Assembly: GCA_041859945.1 (NCBI GenBank)
Contig: JBFLGC010000008.1
Coordinates: 1 to 64,000, forward strand
From: Tetragenococcus sp041859945
GTDB lineage: Bacteria > Bacillota > Bacilli > Lactobacillales > Enterococcaceae
DNA length: 64,000 nucleotides
Direction: 5' to 3'
Shown: positions 1 through 9,493 of the stretch, piece after piece
Layout of the letters: each line of letters opens with the position of its first letter
How positions within the stretch are numbered: the stretch's first letter is position 1
Made by a program: the position numbers and the translations under genes
Notes under the pieces: model-generated
What the model saw: the letters and a program-made list of their open reading frames with translations, nothing else
Told to the model about the DNA's origin: nothing
Database searches by the model: none

Positions 1-325
1 TGGCTTGCGAGATCATTGTGTTAAGAATTCAATATGAATTACGCCCAGTTGCTATCTTTTTGGTTACTGGGCGTTTGCAACTTGAAAGTCGTGAGACTTT
101 AGACTCACAGCGGTTCCACGGTTGACTTTAAGCAAGCCAATCTCGTAGTGAAGCGACTGATTCAGCCGTGAATTGTAACAAATTGAAGCCTTTTTTATCC
201 AAAATTTACTTCTTATTTTGTTCATCTAGTAGATATGTCTGCTATCTTAATATCTACTTTCTTTTTATTTTTTCAATCCTTCCTCACCGAACAAAATGAT
301 TGATTCCGCCAGTACTACTTTGCTG
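1..325. other. Intergenic stretch with hairpins and a repeat copy
   Basis: No supportable gene lies here. It holds a hairpin at about 46-73 (GCCCAGT paired with ACTGGGC), a small hairpin at about 92-109 (GTGAG/CTCAC), one copy of a dispersed repeat at about 118-182 (see that entry), and a short segment at 304-324 that recurs near 51463. It separates the end of the prkC operon from whatever lies to the left. Confidence 0.5.
118..182 (-). repeat. Dispersed repeat, copy 1 (inverted relative to the 18.4 kb copy)
   Basis: The reverse complement of this stretch begins TGTTACAATTCACGGCTGAA and runs on into ACTACGAGATTGGCT. The same order of bases is found at 18430-18475 with only a few differences over about 46 bases. 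The second copy has an inverted partner for ACAATTCACG at its far end; I do not find that second end here, so this copy may be truncated. Confidence 0.7.
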
Positions 326-366
326 TCAAAAAAAACTCCGCATCACCTATGCAATGCGAAGTTTTA
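326..366 (-). terminator. Rho-independent terminator of the prkC operon
   Basis: On the minus strand AACTTCGCAT and ATGCGGAGTT form a stem separated by about ten bases, followed directly by a run of T. It lies just past the prkC stop. Confidence 0.85.
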
Positions 367-368
367 TC

Positions 369-2555
369 TTATGGGATCTGTAAGGTATCAGCGCTGTCGA
401 CCTCAGTCGAAACTTTACGTCCATCATCGATTTGATAAGCGATCGTTGCTTTGTCTCCCTCGACAACAGTGACTGGGACACTGATTTCTTTGGTGCCATC
501 GCTCTCACCAATAGAGATTTGCGCCACTTGAGAAGAACTCGAGTGATCCGCGTCTTGTAAGTAAATGGTGACTTTTTGGTTGGCTCCATTACTACCAGAA
601 TAAGTCACTTTAAATTCGATCGTAAAACTTTTGGTCGTTTCTTCTTCAGCTGGGCCAGTCGAAATCGTCAAGATAATCGTAGAACCACTATTCACTTTTT
701 GACCTGCTTTTGGATCAGAAGAAACGACTTTGCCAGCTTCGACGTTCTCACTTTCGGCTTCTTCTGTCTCCACATTAAAACCCGCATCACTAAGCGTTTT
801 GGTAGCTTCATCTTTCGTTTTTCCGGTCACATCAGGTACTTCGACTTGTTCGACTCCTTGGCTGACATAAAAAATCAACTTAGTTTCACCAGGAATGACT
901 TCAGTGCCCTCTTGAGGATCTTGATCAACGATGATCCCTGTTGTTTCTTCACTGTAAGTTGCTTCAAAAGAAACCGGATTGTCTCCTAAACCCAAACTAT
1001 CTAATAAATCGCGCGTGGCCGCTTCAGTACTCCCAATAAAGTTAGCCATGTCGACAGGTTCAGGACCTTTGCTGACCACAAAGTTGATCTCCGTGTCTTT
1101 AGGTACGACTTCTTCCCCAGCTTCAGGATCTTGACTAATGACTTCGCCCTTATCGACATCATCGCTATATTCTTCTTTAGAAGTGATATTACTTTCTTGG
1201 AATTCTAATTTTTTCAACTCTTCTACAACGTCTTTATAAGCTTTTCCTGTATAATCTTTCAGTGTTACTTTAGGGCTTCCTGAACTGATATATAAGGTGA
1301 TGGCTCGACTTTTCTTAACGACCGTGCCGATTTCGGGATTAGTTTTGACGACCTTTCCTTCTTCGATCTCATCGCTAGCAAAATTTTCGACATCATCAGC
1401 AACGGCTAAGCCAGCAGCGGTCAAAACTTCCCGTGCTTTATCCTCTGTCATGTCCTTCACATCTAAGATCTCGACTTGACCGCGACCACCGCCAGAAACA
1501 AGGTAAGCCATGCCACCGATCAAAAAGAGACCTATTAATAAGGGCATCAACAGCCATTTTTTCTTCTTCTTTTTCTTTTTAGGCTGTTCTTTTTCAGTTT
1601 CCTCTGGTTGCACTTCTGGTTGGGACATGTTTTTAAAGGATTCTGGCATTGGAGCATCTTCTGGGATCGGCGTCAATAATTTTGTCTCACTGTCCATCGC
1701 ATGCCCTTGCCAACGCGGTTCATTCAACCGGTCTGGCGACAGGGCCGTATCAAGATCCTGATTCATTTCATTTGCTTGTTTATAGCGATCAGCGGGATCT
1801 TTGGCCGTGGCTTTCAGCACGACATTTTCCAAAGATTGTGGGACATTTGGGTCAAACATACGGATCTCTGGTATCTCATCTTGGAAATGTCTCAAGGCGA
1901 TCGTCACCGCCGATTCCCCATCAAACGGGACACGACCAGTCAACATTTCAAATAAAATGATCCCCAAAGCGTAAATATCCGATTGATTCGTCGCCATCCC
2001 GCCGCGAGCTTGTTCAGGTGAAAGGTAATGGACGGAGCCTAGCATCGAATTAGTTTGCGTGATCGAAGTTTCTGACAAAGCAATCGCGATGCCAAAATCA
2101 GCGATTTTCACCACACCTTCTTCATTGATCAAGATATTTTGTGGTTTCAAATCACGATGGATGATACGGTGTTGGTGAGCTAAAGCCACAGCCGACAATA
2201 CCTGCTGCATGATATTGACGACTTCAGGATAATCCATCGGGTAATGGGTCTGGATATAACGTTTTAGATCCATGCCTTTGACATATTCCATGACCAGATA
2301 CTGCATACCGGCTTCTTCACCGACATCATAGACCGAAACGATATTGGGATGGACCAATTCGGTTGCGGCCAGTGCTTCGCGTTGAAAACGACGGATCGCT
2401 GCTTGGTCGTTTTGAAAGTCATAACGTAACACTTTGACTGCCACTTCACGATCTAGGATCAAATCCTGGGCCAAGAAAACATTGGCCATGCCCCCGCTGC
2501 CGATACTATCTAAAATCAAATAACGGTCATTTACTTTTTTGCCGATTTCAATCAT
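369..2555 (-). CDS. prkC: PASTA-domain serine/threonine protein kinase PrkC/Stk
   Basis: Membrane kinase that senses muropeptides or lipid II through extracellular PASTA repeats and phosphorylates cell-wall and division proteins. The cytoplasmic kinase domain fills roughly residues 1-270, with the glycine loop GSGGMANV, the VAIK-type lysine in EVAVKVL, HRDLKPQN and DFGIA. A lysine-rich stretch precedes one membrane helix near residue 345. Four PASTA repeats follow (DVKDMTEDKA, DYTGKAYKDV, FIGSTEAATR, DVTGKTKDEA), then a beta-rich tail of about 90 residues. The ATG at 2555 is chosen over an upstream TTG because GGAGGT sits at the right distance. The gene overlaps the phosphatase gene by 8 bases, the usual stp-prkC arrangement. 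It ends the operon. Confidence 0.96.
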   Translation of the reverse strand: MIEIGKKVNDRYLILDSIGSGGMANVFLAQDLILDREVAVKVLRYDFQNDQAAIRRFQREALAATELVHPNIVSVYDVGEEAGMQYLVMEYVKGMDLKRYIQTHYPMDYPEVVNIMQQVLSAVALAHQHRIIHRDLKPQNILINEEGVVKIADFGIAIALSETSITQTNSMLGSVHYLSPEQARGGMATNQSDIYALGIILFEMLTGRVPFDGESAVTIALRHFQDEIPEIRMFDPNVPQSLENVVLKATAKDPADRYKQANEMNQDLDTALSPDRLNEPRWQGHAMDSETKLLTPIPEDAPMPESFKNMSQPEVQPEETEKEQPKKKKKKKKWLLMPLLIGLFLIGGMAYLVSGGGRGQVEILDVKDMTEDKAREVLTAAGLAVADDVENFASDEIEEGKVVKTNPEIGTVVKKSRAITLYISSGSPKVTLKDYTGKAYKDVVEELKKLEFQESNITSKEEYSDDVDKGEVISQDPEAGEEVVPKDTEINFVVSKGPEPVDMANFIGSTEAATRDLLDSLGLGDNPVSFEATYSEETTGIIVDQDPQEGTEVIPGETKLIFYVSQGVEQVEVPDVTGKTKDEATKTLSDAGFNVETEEAESENVEAGKVVSSDPKAGQKVNSGSTIILTISTGPAEEETTKSFTIEFKVTYSGSNGANQKVTIYLQDADHSSSSQVAQISIGESDGTKEISVPVTVVEGDKATIAYQIDDGRKVSTEVDSADTLQIP

Positions 2556-3291
2556 GGTCGACACCTCCAAAGCTGATCAAAAAGACCGTGATATTGTCTA
2601 GTCCTCCGTAAGCATTGGCTTTATCGATCAAGCGACGACAAGCTTCCTCTAAACCTAGCGAACTATTGATGATATGTTTGATTTCTTCTTCAGAAACCAT
2701 ATTGGTCAAACCATCCGAGCAGATAAGTAACCGGTCATACGTCTGAAATTTATGTGTCGCTACATCGACATCAAGAGCGCCAGGCATACCAACAGAGCGT
2801 GTCACGATATTTTTCTGTGGATGAACCGCCGCCATTTCTTTGGTCAGTTCTCCCGATTTGACGAGCTCATTAACTAGTGAATGGTCTTCTGTCAATTGGA
2901 TCAACTCACCATCGCGTAATAAATACAGGCGACTATCGCCGACATGAGCTGTCGTAAATTGATCGTCAAAAAGGGCGACCGCCTCAACGGTAGTGCCCAT
3001 GCCTTTGAGCTCTTCGTGTGCTTGCCCTTGTTCATAGATCGCGGTATTTTCAGCTTGCACTTGCTGGATCAGCCATTGGACGGCTTTTTCACTTTCAACG
3101 ATCTGCGTTTCTTCCCAGCTTTGGCCAAGTTCGGTGACTACTTCTTGACTAGCCACATCGCCAGCTTGGTGTCCGCCCATCCCGTCTGCTAAAAGAGCCA
3201 AGACATAGCCAGCTTGATTTTTAAAAGCTTGGACATAATCTTGATTGGTCTTCCTACGTTTGCCGATATCACTAAGAAAACTGAGTTCCAT
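2548..3291 (-). CDS. stp: PP2C-family protein phosphatase Stp (PrpC)
   Basis: Mn2+-dependent cytoplasmic phosphatase that removes phosphates placed by the neighbouring kinase. At 247 residues it is the usual family length. PP2C motifs are in order: RKTNQD near the start, ADGMGGHQAGD (metal-binding Asp and Gly-Gly), GDSRLYLLRDG, SDGLTNMV and GGLDNITV near the end. The ATG at 3291 is preferred to the longer reading frame because GAGGTGG lies just upstream and MELSFLSDIG is the usual family start. Its end overlaps the prkC start, suggesting translational coupling that keeps kinase and phosphatase in balance. Confidence 0.95.
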   Translation of the reverse strand: MELSFLSDIGKRRKTNQDYVQAFKNQAGYVLALLADGMGGHQAGDVASQEVVTELGQSWEETQIVESEKAVQWLIQQVQAENTAIYEQGQAHEELKGMGTTVEAVALFDDQFTTAHVGDSRLYLLRDGELIQLTEDHSLVNELVKSGELTKEMAAVHPQKNIVTRSVGMPGALDVDVATHKFQTYDRLLICSDGLTNMVSEEEIKHIINSSLGLEEACRRLIDKANAYGGLDNITVFLISFGGVDHD

Positions 3292-3304
3292 GTTCTCCAC
3301 CTCA

Positions 3305-4648
3305 CTACTTTTTACGTAAGCAACTGATAAAAAATCCGTCCGTCCCATACTGATGTGGGTAAATGGTCAATAAATCATCGACCACACTTTCTGAAACGAC
3401 ATCAACACCTGCGATTGCTATTTTTTCAAATTCGGCGTGATCGGCTAAAAATTGCGCCACCACGTCTTGATTTTCTTCTGGGGAAAAAGTACATGTGCTA
3501 TAAACCATAATACCAGAAGATTTCAAAGTTGGCGCTACTTTTTCTAAAATTTCTAACTGGATCTGTGGCAATTTCTTTAAATCAGCTGCTTTTTTCGTAT
3601 ATTTGATGTCTGGTTTACGTCGCATCAGCCCCAAACCTGAACAAGGCGCATCTACTAATATCCGATCAAAGCTTTCTGGCGCAAAATTTTCGGAGACTTT
3701 ACGGGCATCCAAGACCTGGGATGCAACCACTTGATCCACGTATAAGCGTTTGGCATTTTCGTTGATCAGAGCCACCTTATGTGCATGGATATCTAAAGCC
3801 GTCACTTTACCACCGGCAACTGGCTCTAAAAAAGTAGCGATATGAGTCGTCTTGCCACCTGGCGCCGCACAAGCATCTAGTACCTTATGATAGGGAGCTA
3901 TTTGCAGGGCTGGCGCCACTAGCATTGAACTTTCATCTTGAACCGTTAACAAACCCTCACGAAATAAGCGAGAACCGGCAAAAAAGCCTTTTTCAGCAAC
4001 GACGCCATAAGGAGAAATTTTACTTTCTTTTGCGTCTATTCCTTCTATTTGTAATTCTTCCAAAGCCTCTTGACGTGACAGAAAACGCGTGTCGATCCGG
4101 GCACTGGCCTGACTAGGCTCAAATAATGACAGGCCTAGTTGACGCGTTTGGGAGAAACCGATCTCCTTGACTAATTTCTCCGTCAACCATTGCGGCATAC
4201 TGATTTCTGTCGCCAACCGTTCTAGCGGATCAGTGATTTCAGCCAAACTTGGCACGCCTTTGCGATCAATGTTGCGCAAGACGCCATTAACAAATTTACC
4301 GATGCCGACGTTGCCGCGAATTTTGGCGATTTCAACGGCCTCATTCACGATAGCATGGATCGGCACGCGATCCAGATAGCACATTTGATAAAGCGATAAA
4401 GTCAAAAGCTGCTTGACCCAAGGCGCAACTTTTTTAGCCTTCGCAATAAAAGGGGACAAATAATAATCTAGTAACAATTGGCGACTCAACGTCCCATAAA
4501 CTAGTTCTGTAAGTAAACGACTGTCTTTGTCATTAAGGCGGCCTTCTTTGATGCGTTCATTCAATAATAAGTTGGAATAGGCCCCGCCTTTTTGGATCTG
4601 CTCTAAGGCATCTAAAGCTAGGTAACGCACCGTTTGTTTAGTTCCCAT
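3305..4648 (-). CDS. rsmB: 16S rRNA (cytosine-967-C5)-methyltransferase RsmB
   Basis: SAM-dependent enzyme that methylates C967 of 16S rRNA. The 447-residue protein has an N-terminal NusB-like RNA-binding part (about 1-150) and a C-terminal Rossmann methyltransferase. DACAAPGGKT is the SAM-binding motif; DAPCSGLG and STCTFSPEEN carry the two family cysteines (catalytic and product release). The start overlaps the fmt stop by 11 bases and stp begins 13 bases after its stop, so it belongs to the same translation and housekeeping operon. Confidence 0.96.
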   Translation of the reverse strand: MGTKQTVRYLALDALEQIQKGGAYSNLLLNERIKEGRLNDKDSRLLTELVYGTLSRQLLLDYYLSPFIAKAKKVAPWVKQLLTLSLYQMCYLDRVPIHAIVNEAVEIAKIRGNVGIGKFVNGVLRNIDRKGVPSLAEITDPLERLATEISMPQWLTEKLVKEIGFSQTRQLGLSLFEPSQASARIDTRFLSRQEALEELQIEGIDAKESKISPYGVVAEKGFFAGSRLFREGLLTVQDESSMLVAPALQIAPYHKVLDACAAPGGKTTHIATFLEPVAGGKVTALDIHAHKVALINENAKRLYVDQVVASQVLDARKVSENFAPESFDRILVDAPCSGLGLMRRKPDIKYTKKAADLKKLPQIQLEILEKVAPTLKSSGIMVYSTCTFSPEENQDVVAQFLADHAEFEKIAIAGVDVVSESVVDDLLTIYPHQYGTDGFFISCLRKK

Positions 4649-5588
4649 GCGGACCTACTTTCTGACCTACGGCAACTTTTTGACCAGCACCATTTAAAAA
4701 AGCTTGAATGGTCTGTTTGCCTTTTCCAGCCGGTTGCAACTGATCGATGGCCAAAACCGTCCCTTTTCCACAAGCGATGTGTAGCTCCTTTTTGTCACGA
4801 TAAATGATCGTACCGGGAGTCGCCTCGGTCTGGCTTTTTAAAGGTGTTACGGCCCAGATCTTCCAACGGGTACCTGCATAAAAAGTATGCGCGATCGGCC
4901 AAGGACGCATGCCGCGAATTTGCTGATCGATCGCTTGAGCTGTCTTTTGCCAATCGATGGCCTCCTCTTCTGGTCTGATATTAGGTGAAAATGTTGCTTG
5001 GTCCTCATCTTGAGGGATCGCTTTTTGGCCGGCGATGATTTCTGGCAAAGTAGCTAGTAACAAGTCTTTGCCTAAAGTACTCAACTTATCAAACAGCGAA
5101 CCGACATCATCCGTTTGGTTGATGGCCAATTCTGCTTGCGCATAGATCCCACCAGCGTCCATTTGCTTGACCATTTCCATGATCGTTACACCCGTCTTTT
5201 TTTCGCCATTAATGATCGCATAATGGACCGGAGCCCCGCCCCGATACTTGGGTAGCAACGAAGCGTGGACATTTAAAGCGGCGATTTTAGGCACTTGCAA
5301 TAACTTTTCCGGCAAAAATCGGCCAAAAGCCGCTGTGATCAATAGATCTGGTGCCAAAGTAATGATCTCTGCCATTTCCTGGGAATCTTTGATTTTTTCT
5401 GGTTGTAAAACAGGGATGCCTAAGCGGATCGCTGCTTCTTTGACAGGTGTTGCGGTCAGGATTTTTTTACGCCCCACTGGACGATCCGGTTGGGTCACGA
5501 CGACTTGTACATCATAATTATGCTCGATTAGACCTTCTAAGATCGGTACTGAGAACTGTGGGGTCCCCATAAATACTACTTTTGTCAT
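4638..5588 (-). CDS. fmt: Methionyl-tRNA formyltransferase
   Basis: Formylates Met-tRNA(fMet) using 10-formyltetrahydrofolate, allowing translation initiation. The 316-residue length is normal. The N-terminal hydrolase fold carries NVHASLLPKYRGGAP, which includes the catalytic Asn and His, and the C-terminal part is the OB-like tRNA-binding domain. GGAG lies nine bases before the ATG. It sits between priA and rsmB, the standard order in lactic acid bacteria. Confidence 0.97.
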   Translation of the reverse strand: MTKVVFMGTPQFSVPILEGLIEHNYDVQVVVTQPDRPVGRKKILTATPVKEAAIRLGIPVLQPEKIKDSQEMAEIITLAPDLLITAAFGRFLPEKLLQVPKIAALNVHASLLPKYRGGAPVHYAIINGEKKTGVTIMEMVKQMDAGGIYAQAELAINQTDDVGSLFDKLSTLGKDLLLATLPEIIAGQKAIPQDEDQATFSPNIRPEEEAIDWQKTAQAIDQQIRGMRPWPIAHTFYAGTRWKIWAVTPLKSQTEATPGTIIYRDKKELHIACGKGTVLAIDQLQPAGKGKQTIQAFLNGAGQKVAVGQKVGPHGN

Positions 5589-5602
5589 GAATTTTACTCC
5601 TT

Positions 5603-8014
5603 TTAAATAAAACTGAGTGGCTCATTATCGATCGACACATAAAGCGCATGTCGTTGGTCTGTCTGACTCTCTTGTAAAATAGCTTGTAAAAAAGCCGGCA
5701 AATTGGGTTCCTTTTTATATTTAATGATCACTTGATAATAGTAACGATTTTTTACTTTCGCCACACTTCCGGGAACCGGTCCTAGTAAAATACTCTGCGC
5801 AGATAGAACTTGTTTCAATCGTTCGGCTATTTGAAACATCTTCTTGGCTGCGACTGTTTCTTCTGGATGGCTGGCACTGATCCGTAAGGTAAAGTAATAA
5901 GGTGGGTAACCAGTCTGATGCCGTAGATACATTTCTTGTTGGTAAAAAGTTTCATAATCTTGGGTTTGGGCTAAGACAATGGCATGATGATCTGGGTTGA
6001 AAGTTTGGATCACCACTTCGCCGGCTTTTTCAGCCCGCCCCGCACGGCCGGAAACTTGGGTCAATAATTGAAAAGTCCGTTCACTCGAGCGAAAATCTGG
6101 CAAATTGAGGGCGGTGTCGGCATTCAAGACGCCGACTAAGGTGATATTAGGAAAATCTAGCCCTTTAGCAATCATTTGTGTCCCCAGTAAAATATCCGCT
6201 TTTTGCTCTCCAAAGGCTGTCAAGATCCGTTCATGAGCACCTTTTTTACGCGTCGTGTCGACATCCATCCGTAAGATCCGCGCTTTTGGAAACAGAGCTT
6301 GTAATTCTGCTTCTACTTTTTGCGTACCGGTCCCGTAATAGCGGATCTTATTGCTCCCACAATCAGGACAGCGATTCGGGATCTGTTCTTCATGACCACA
6401 ATAATGACACTTCATCGATTTAGTGTCCATATGTAATGTCAGCGAAATATCACAATTGGGACAATCCAGGACATAGCCGCAATCACGACACATCACAAAG
6501 GAAGAATAGCCCCGCCGATTCAGTAGTAAGACGATCTGTTCTTTTTTGGCCAGACGATCGGCGATTTTTTCTTGAAGACCCAGCGAAAAATTGCTGGTAT
6601 TATGATTGCTATATTCTTCTTTCATATCAACGACTTCGACAGTTGGTAAAGATGCTTGTGAGTTGGCCCGATAAGGTAAACGTAACAAATGATACACCTT
6701 TTTTTGCGCCCGCGCTCGTGATTCCAAAGAAGGCGTGGCGCTGCCCAAAACCACGGGACAATGATGATAACGTCCGCGCCAAAGAGCCAAGTCACGAGCA
6801 TGATAACGGGGCGTTTCGTCCTGTTTATAAGACGTTTCATGCTCTTCATCGATAATGATCACACCGATGTCTTCTATCGGGGCAAAGATCGCGGATCGAG
6901 CACCGACGACGACTTGGGCTTCTTTACGCTCGATCTTGCGCCACTCGTCATACTTTTCACCTTGGGACAGGCCACTATGTAAAACGGCGACCGCCGAACC
7001 GAAACGGCCTTTGAAGCGTTCGACCATCTGTGGCGTCAAAGAAATTTCTGGTACTAAGATGATAGCTGTTTTCCCTTTTTCTAAAAGTGCAGCGATCGTT
7101 TGCAAATAAACTTCGGTCTTGCCACTACCAGTGATGCCTTCTAGTAAGAAAACATCAGAACGTTGCTCCTTTTCAGCCGCTAAGATTTCTGAAACAGCTT
7201 TTTCTTGATCAGGATTGAGCTCTAAAGAGGTCGTTTGGGCAAACTTTCGATGTTGATACGGATCACGATAGGTTTCAACTTCTTCAAATTCCAACCAGCC
7301 TTTTTGGGCACCAGTATTCAAAATAGCCGTTGAAATACCTTGCTTTTTGTAAAAAGTCACAGGTTCAAAATCATGGTTCGTCAAGATTTCGGCTAACTCA
7401 CTTTGTTTACGCGCCGATTTTATCAATGCATTTTGAATAGCCGCTAAATCACTTGTAGCGATTAAACTACGCACATAGCGCGTCGTTTTTACTTTATTTT
7501 GATTTTTCACTAGATAGCGTACATCGACGATATTTTGTTTACGTAATTTTTTCAGCTCATTCAAAAGGCCTTTTGCCTCGGCCTCTTCCCAGTCCAATTC
7601 ATTAGCGGTCCCAAAATACTTGGCTTTCGCTTCGTGGGTCGGATCTAACAAAACGATCTTTTTTTGATACTTGGCTTTCATCACAGCCGGCAGCATCGTT
7701 TGTAGGCAAGTGACCTTGAAGGCGTAGGCGGTCTCTTTCATATAATCTGCTAGTTCCAATAATTCTTCGTTCAAGACAGGAGCCAGATCCAGCACGCCAA
7801 GGATCGGTTTAAGTGTCTGCTTGGCTTTCAATTCATTTTGCTTTTTCAAGGCTACAACAAAGCCTTGAATATGCCGATTTCCTTCGCCAAATGGCACTTC
7901 CACCCGCATCCCGATTTCGACGACTTCTTGCAAACTTTCTGGGATTTCATAAGTAAACGGCTGATCTGTCTGCATCGTATGTACATCCACGATCACCTCT
8001 GCAAATTTTTGCAT
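5603..8014 (-). CDS. priA: Primosomal replication restart helicase PriA
   Basis: DEAH-type helicase that recognises stalled forks and reloads the replisome. The 803-residue protein has the N-terminal 3'-DNA binding region, then Walker A (GITGSGKT) and the DEEH box. A cysteine-rich zinc region follows (CRDCGYVLDCPNC, CHYCGHEEQIPNRCPDCGS), then the C-terminal helicase motifs (GTQMIAKGLDFPN, QVSGRAGRAEK). The start has GGAG six to seven bases upstream. It is separated from rpoZ by about 180 bases that contain the rpoZ terminator, so it may have its own promoter. Confidence 0.97.
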   Translation of the reverse strand: MQKFAEVIVDVHTMQTDQPFTYEIPESLQEVVEIGMRVEVPFGEGNRHIQGFVVALKKQNELKAKQTLKPILGVLDLAPVLNEELLELADYMKETAYAFKVTCLQTMLPAVMKAKYQKKIVLLDPTHEAKAKYFGTANELDWEEAEAKGLLNELKKLRKQNIVDVRYLVKNQNKVKTTRYVRSLIATSDLAAIQNALIKSARKQSELAEILTNHDFEPVTFYKKQGISTAILNTGAQKGWLEFEEVETYRDPYQHRKFAQTTSLELNPDQEKAVSEILAAEKEQRSDVFLLEGITGSGKTEVYLQTIAALLEKGKTAIILVPEISLTPQMVERFKGRFGSAVAVLHSGLSQGEKYDEWRKIERKEAQVVVGARSAIFAPIEDIGVIIIDEEHETSYKQDETPRYHARDLALWRGRYHHCPVVLGSATPSLESRARAQKKVYHLLRLPYRANSQASLPTVEVVDMKEEYSNHNTSNFSLGLQEKIADRLAKKEQIVLLLNRRGYSSFVMCRDCGYVLDCPNCDISLTLHMDTKSMKCHYCGHEEQIPNRCPDCGSNKIRYYGTGTQKVEAELQALFPKARILRMDVDTTRKKGAHERILTAFGEQKADILLGTQMIAKGLDFPNITLVGVLNADTALNLPDFRSSERTFQLLTQVSGRAGRAEKAGEVVIQTFNPDHHAIVLAQTQDYETFYQQEMYLRHQTGYPPYYFTLRISASHPEETVAAKKMFQIAERLKQVLSAQSILLGPVPGSVAKVKNRYYYQVIIKYKKEPNLPAFLQAILQESQTDQRHALYVSIDNEPLSFI

Positions 8015-8163
8015 GGTTTCTCCTTTCTTTGCCTGTTAATGACAACTGATTTTACACTGGTTTTTTCATTCCTATTTTACTAAAGATACGACCTTTTGAA
8101 AACCGCTACAAGAAAAACGGCTCGATTATGAACGGAGACATCTGTTCTCACAAAAAGGAAAAA

Positions 8164-8185
8164 GTCTGGAAAACTTTCCAGACCT
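8164..8185 (-). terminator. Terminator after rpoZ
   Basis: GTCTGGAAA and TTTCCAGAC form a perfect stem with a two-base loop. On the minus strand it is followed by TTTTTCC. Confidence 0.85.
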
Positions 8186-8191
8186 CATTTC

Positions 8192-8497
8192 TTATGCTTT
8201 TTTGTCATCTTTGATCCGTTGCTCTAATTCTTTTTTCTCTTGTTCTTCTCTTTTGCGTTTTTCTTCTGCTTCTTTTGCTAAACGTGCCCGTTTCTCTTCT
8301 GGATGTGGATCGATCACAACGGTTTGCGCATCGATTTCCTCCAAGGCTTGACCGACACTTTTGACCGAATAAAAACGATTTAAAGTTGGTTGGGCGCCCG
8401 CTTCTAATTCATGCGCGCGTTTACTGGCTAAGATAACTAATGAATACTTTGAATCGACACTTTCTAACAGTGAATCGATGGATGGTTTTAACATCAT
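8192..8497 (-). CDS. rpoZ: DNA-directed RNA polymerase omega subunit
   Basis: Small subunit that stabilises the beta-prime chain of RNA polymerase. The protein is about 100 residues: a conserved N-terminal half (MLKPSIDSLLESVDSKYSLVILASKRAHELE) and a long Lys/Glu-rich tail from about residue 70, common in Firmicutes. Two adjacent ATG codons could start it; the second has the better spacing to AAGG. It begins five bases after the gmk stop, which fits the conserved gmk-rpoZ pair. Confidence 0.95.
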   Translation of the reverse strand: MMLKPSIDSLLESVDSKYSLVILASKRAHELEAGAQPTLNRFYSVKSVGQALEEIDAQTVVIDPHPEEKRARLAKEAEEKRKREEQEKKELEQRIKDDKKA

Positions 8498-8502
8498 AAT
8501 CC

Positions 8503-9117
8503 TTACAACTCCTCTAACATTTTTCGATAGTTACCAATGACGCGTTCCACGCGAAAATGTTCACTGGTAATAATAGCTTTGATCCGTTCACAAGCTTTGG
8601 ATACTTCATCGTTGACAACGGCGTAATCATAAAGAGACATCATTTCGATCTCCTCACGGGCCACCTTCATTCGTTCATCGATCACCTCTGGAGCATCTGT
8701 CCCACGTCCTGTGATCCGTGAGCGTAATTCCGTTAAATCTGGGGGCGTCAAAAAAATAAAAACGCCATCTGGTACCTTTTCTTTGACTTGGCGAGCACCT
8801 TGGACTTCAATTTCAAGAAAAACATCCTTGCCACGGTCCAAGGTTTCTAACACATACGGCAAAGGTGTGCCATAATAATTGCCAACATATTCGGCATATT
8901 CTAACATTTGGCCTTGTTTTATCATCTCTTCAAACTCTTCTCGGGTCCGAAAATAATAATCGACTCCCTCGATTTCGCCGATCCGTTGTTTACGTGTGGT
9001 CATGGAAACCGAATATTGGAAATCATTGTCTTCACTTTCGAAAATCGCTTTACGAACGGTCCCTTTGCCAACTCCAGAAGGGCCGGACAATACAATCAAT
9101 AATCCTCGCTCAGTCAT
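8503..9117 (-). CDS. gmk: Guanylate kinase
   Basis: Phosphorylates GMP to GDP with ATP. The P-loop GPSGVGKGT is close to the N terminus, and the GMP-binding region (SMTTRKQRIGEIEGVDYYF) and lid follow. The start at 9117 (MTERGLLIVLSG) is chosen because AAAGGA sits nine bases upstream and it gives the usual length of about 204 residues. Longer in-frame starts add a lysine-rich, non-conserved stretch. First gene of the gmk-rpoZ pair. Confidence 0.96.
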   Translation of the reverse strand: MTERGLLIVLSGPSGVGKGTVRKAIFESEDNDFQYSVSMTTRKQRIGEIEGVDYYFRTREEFEEMIKQGQMLEYAEYVGNYYGTPLPYVLETLDRGKDVFLEIEVQGARQVKEKVPDGVFIFLTPPDLTELRSRITGRGTDAPEVIDERMKVAREEIEMMSLYDYAVVNDEVSKACERIKAIITSEHFRVERVIGNYRKMLEEL

Positions 9118-9211
9118 TTGGACGTCCTTTCCCATATAGGTTTGTTTAACGTCTATTTTGCACTTTTTTTTGAAAATTTTCAAGGTTTACTTTTAAAAAG
9201 TCATCAAAACC

Positions 9212-9430
9212 CTACATTTCAGCTAATAATTCTTTCAATTTTTCAAATTCTTCATTTGCTAAAGTAATGCCTTTGCCCATTTTACTATGGTCCCCACTCC
9301 ACATCCGTAGATCGAACTTTGGGGGGCGATTATTCCAACTGACTAAATTCAATTCTTTGACCCAACCCTTATCATTTTCAGACAACACACCGATCGTTTC
9401 TACGATTTCATATTCAAAATTTGATGCCAT
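9212..9430 (-). CDS. YdbC/PC4-like small nucleic-acid-binding protein
   Basis: A 72-residue protein of the bacterial PC4-like YdbC family, thought to bind single-stranded DNA and act near transcription. The conserved core EINLVSWN-type strand (KELNLVSWNNRPPKFDLRMW) followed by a C-terminal helix is visible. The start is fixed by AGGAGG eight bases before ATG; the longer open frame is spurious. It lies alone between the sortase gene and gmk. Confidence 0.75.
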   Translation of the reverse strand: MASNFEYEIVETIGVLSENDKGWVKELNLVSWNNRPPKFDLRMWSGDHSKMGKGITLANEEFEKLKELLAEM

Positions 9431-9493
9431 CGTTTTTCCTCCTTTGTTGAATCCTCCTTTATGATACCAAATCTTCCAACAAAAGTTTCTCAT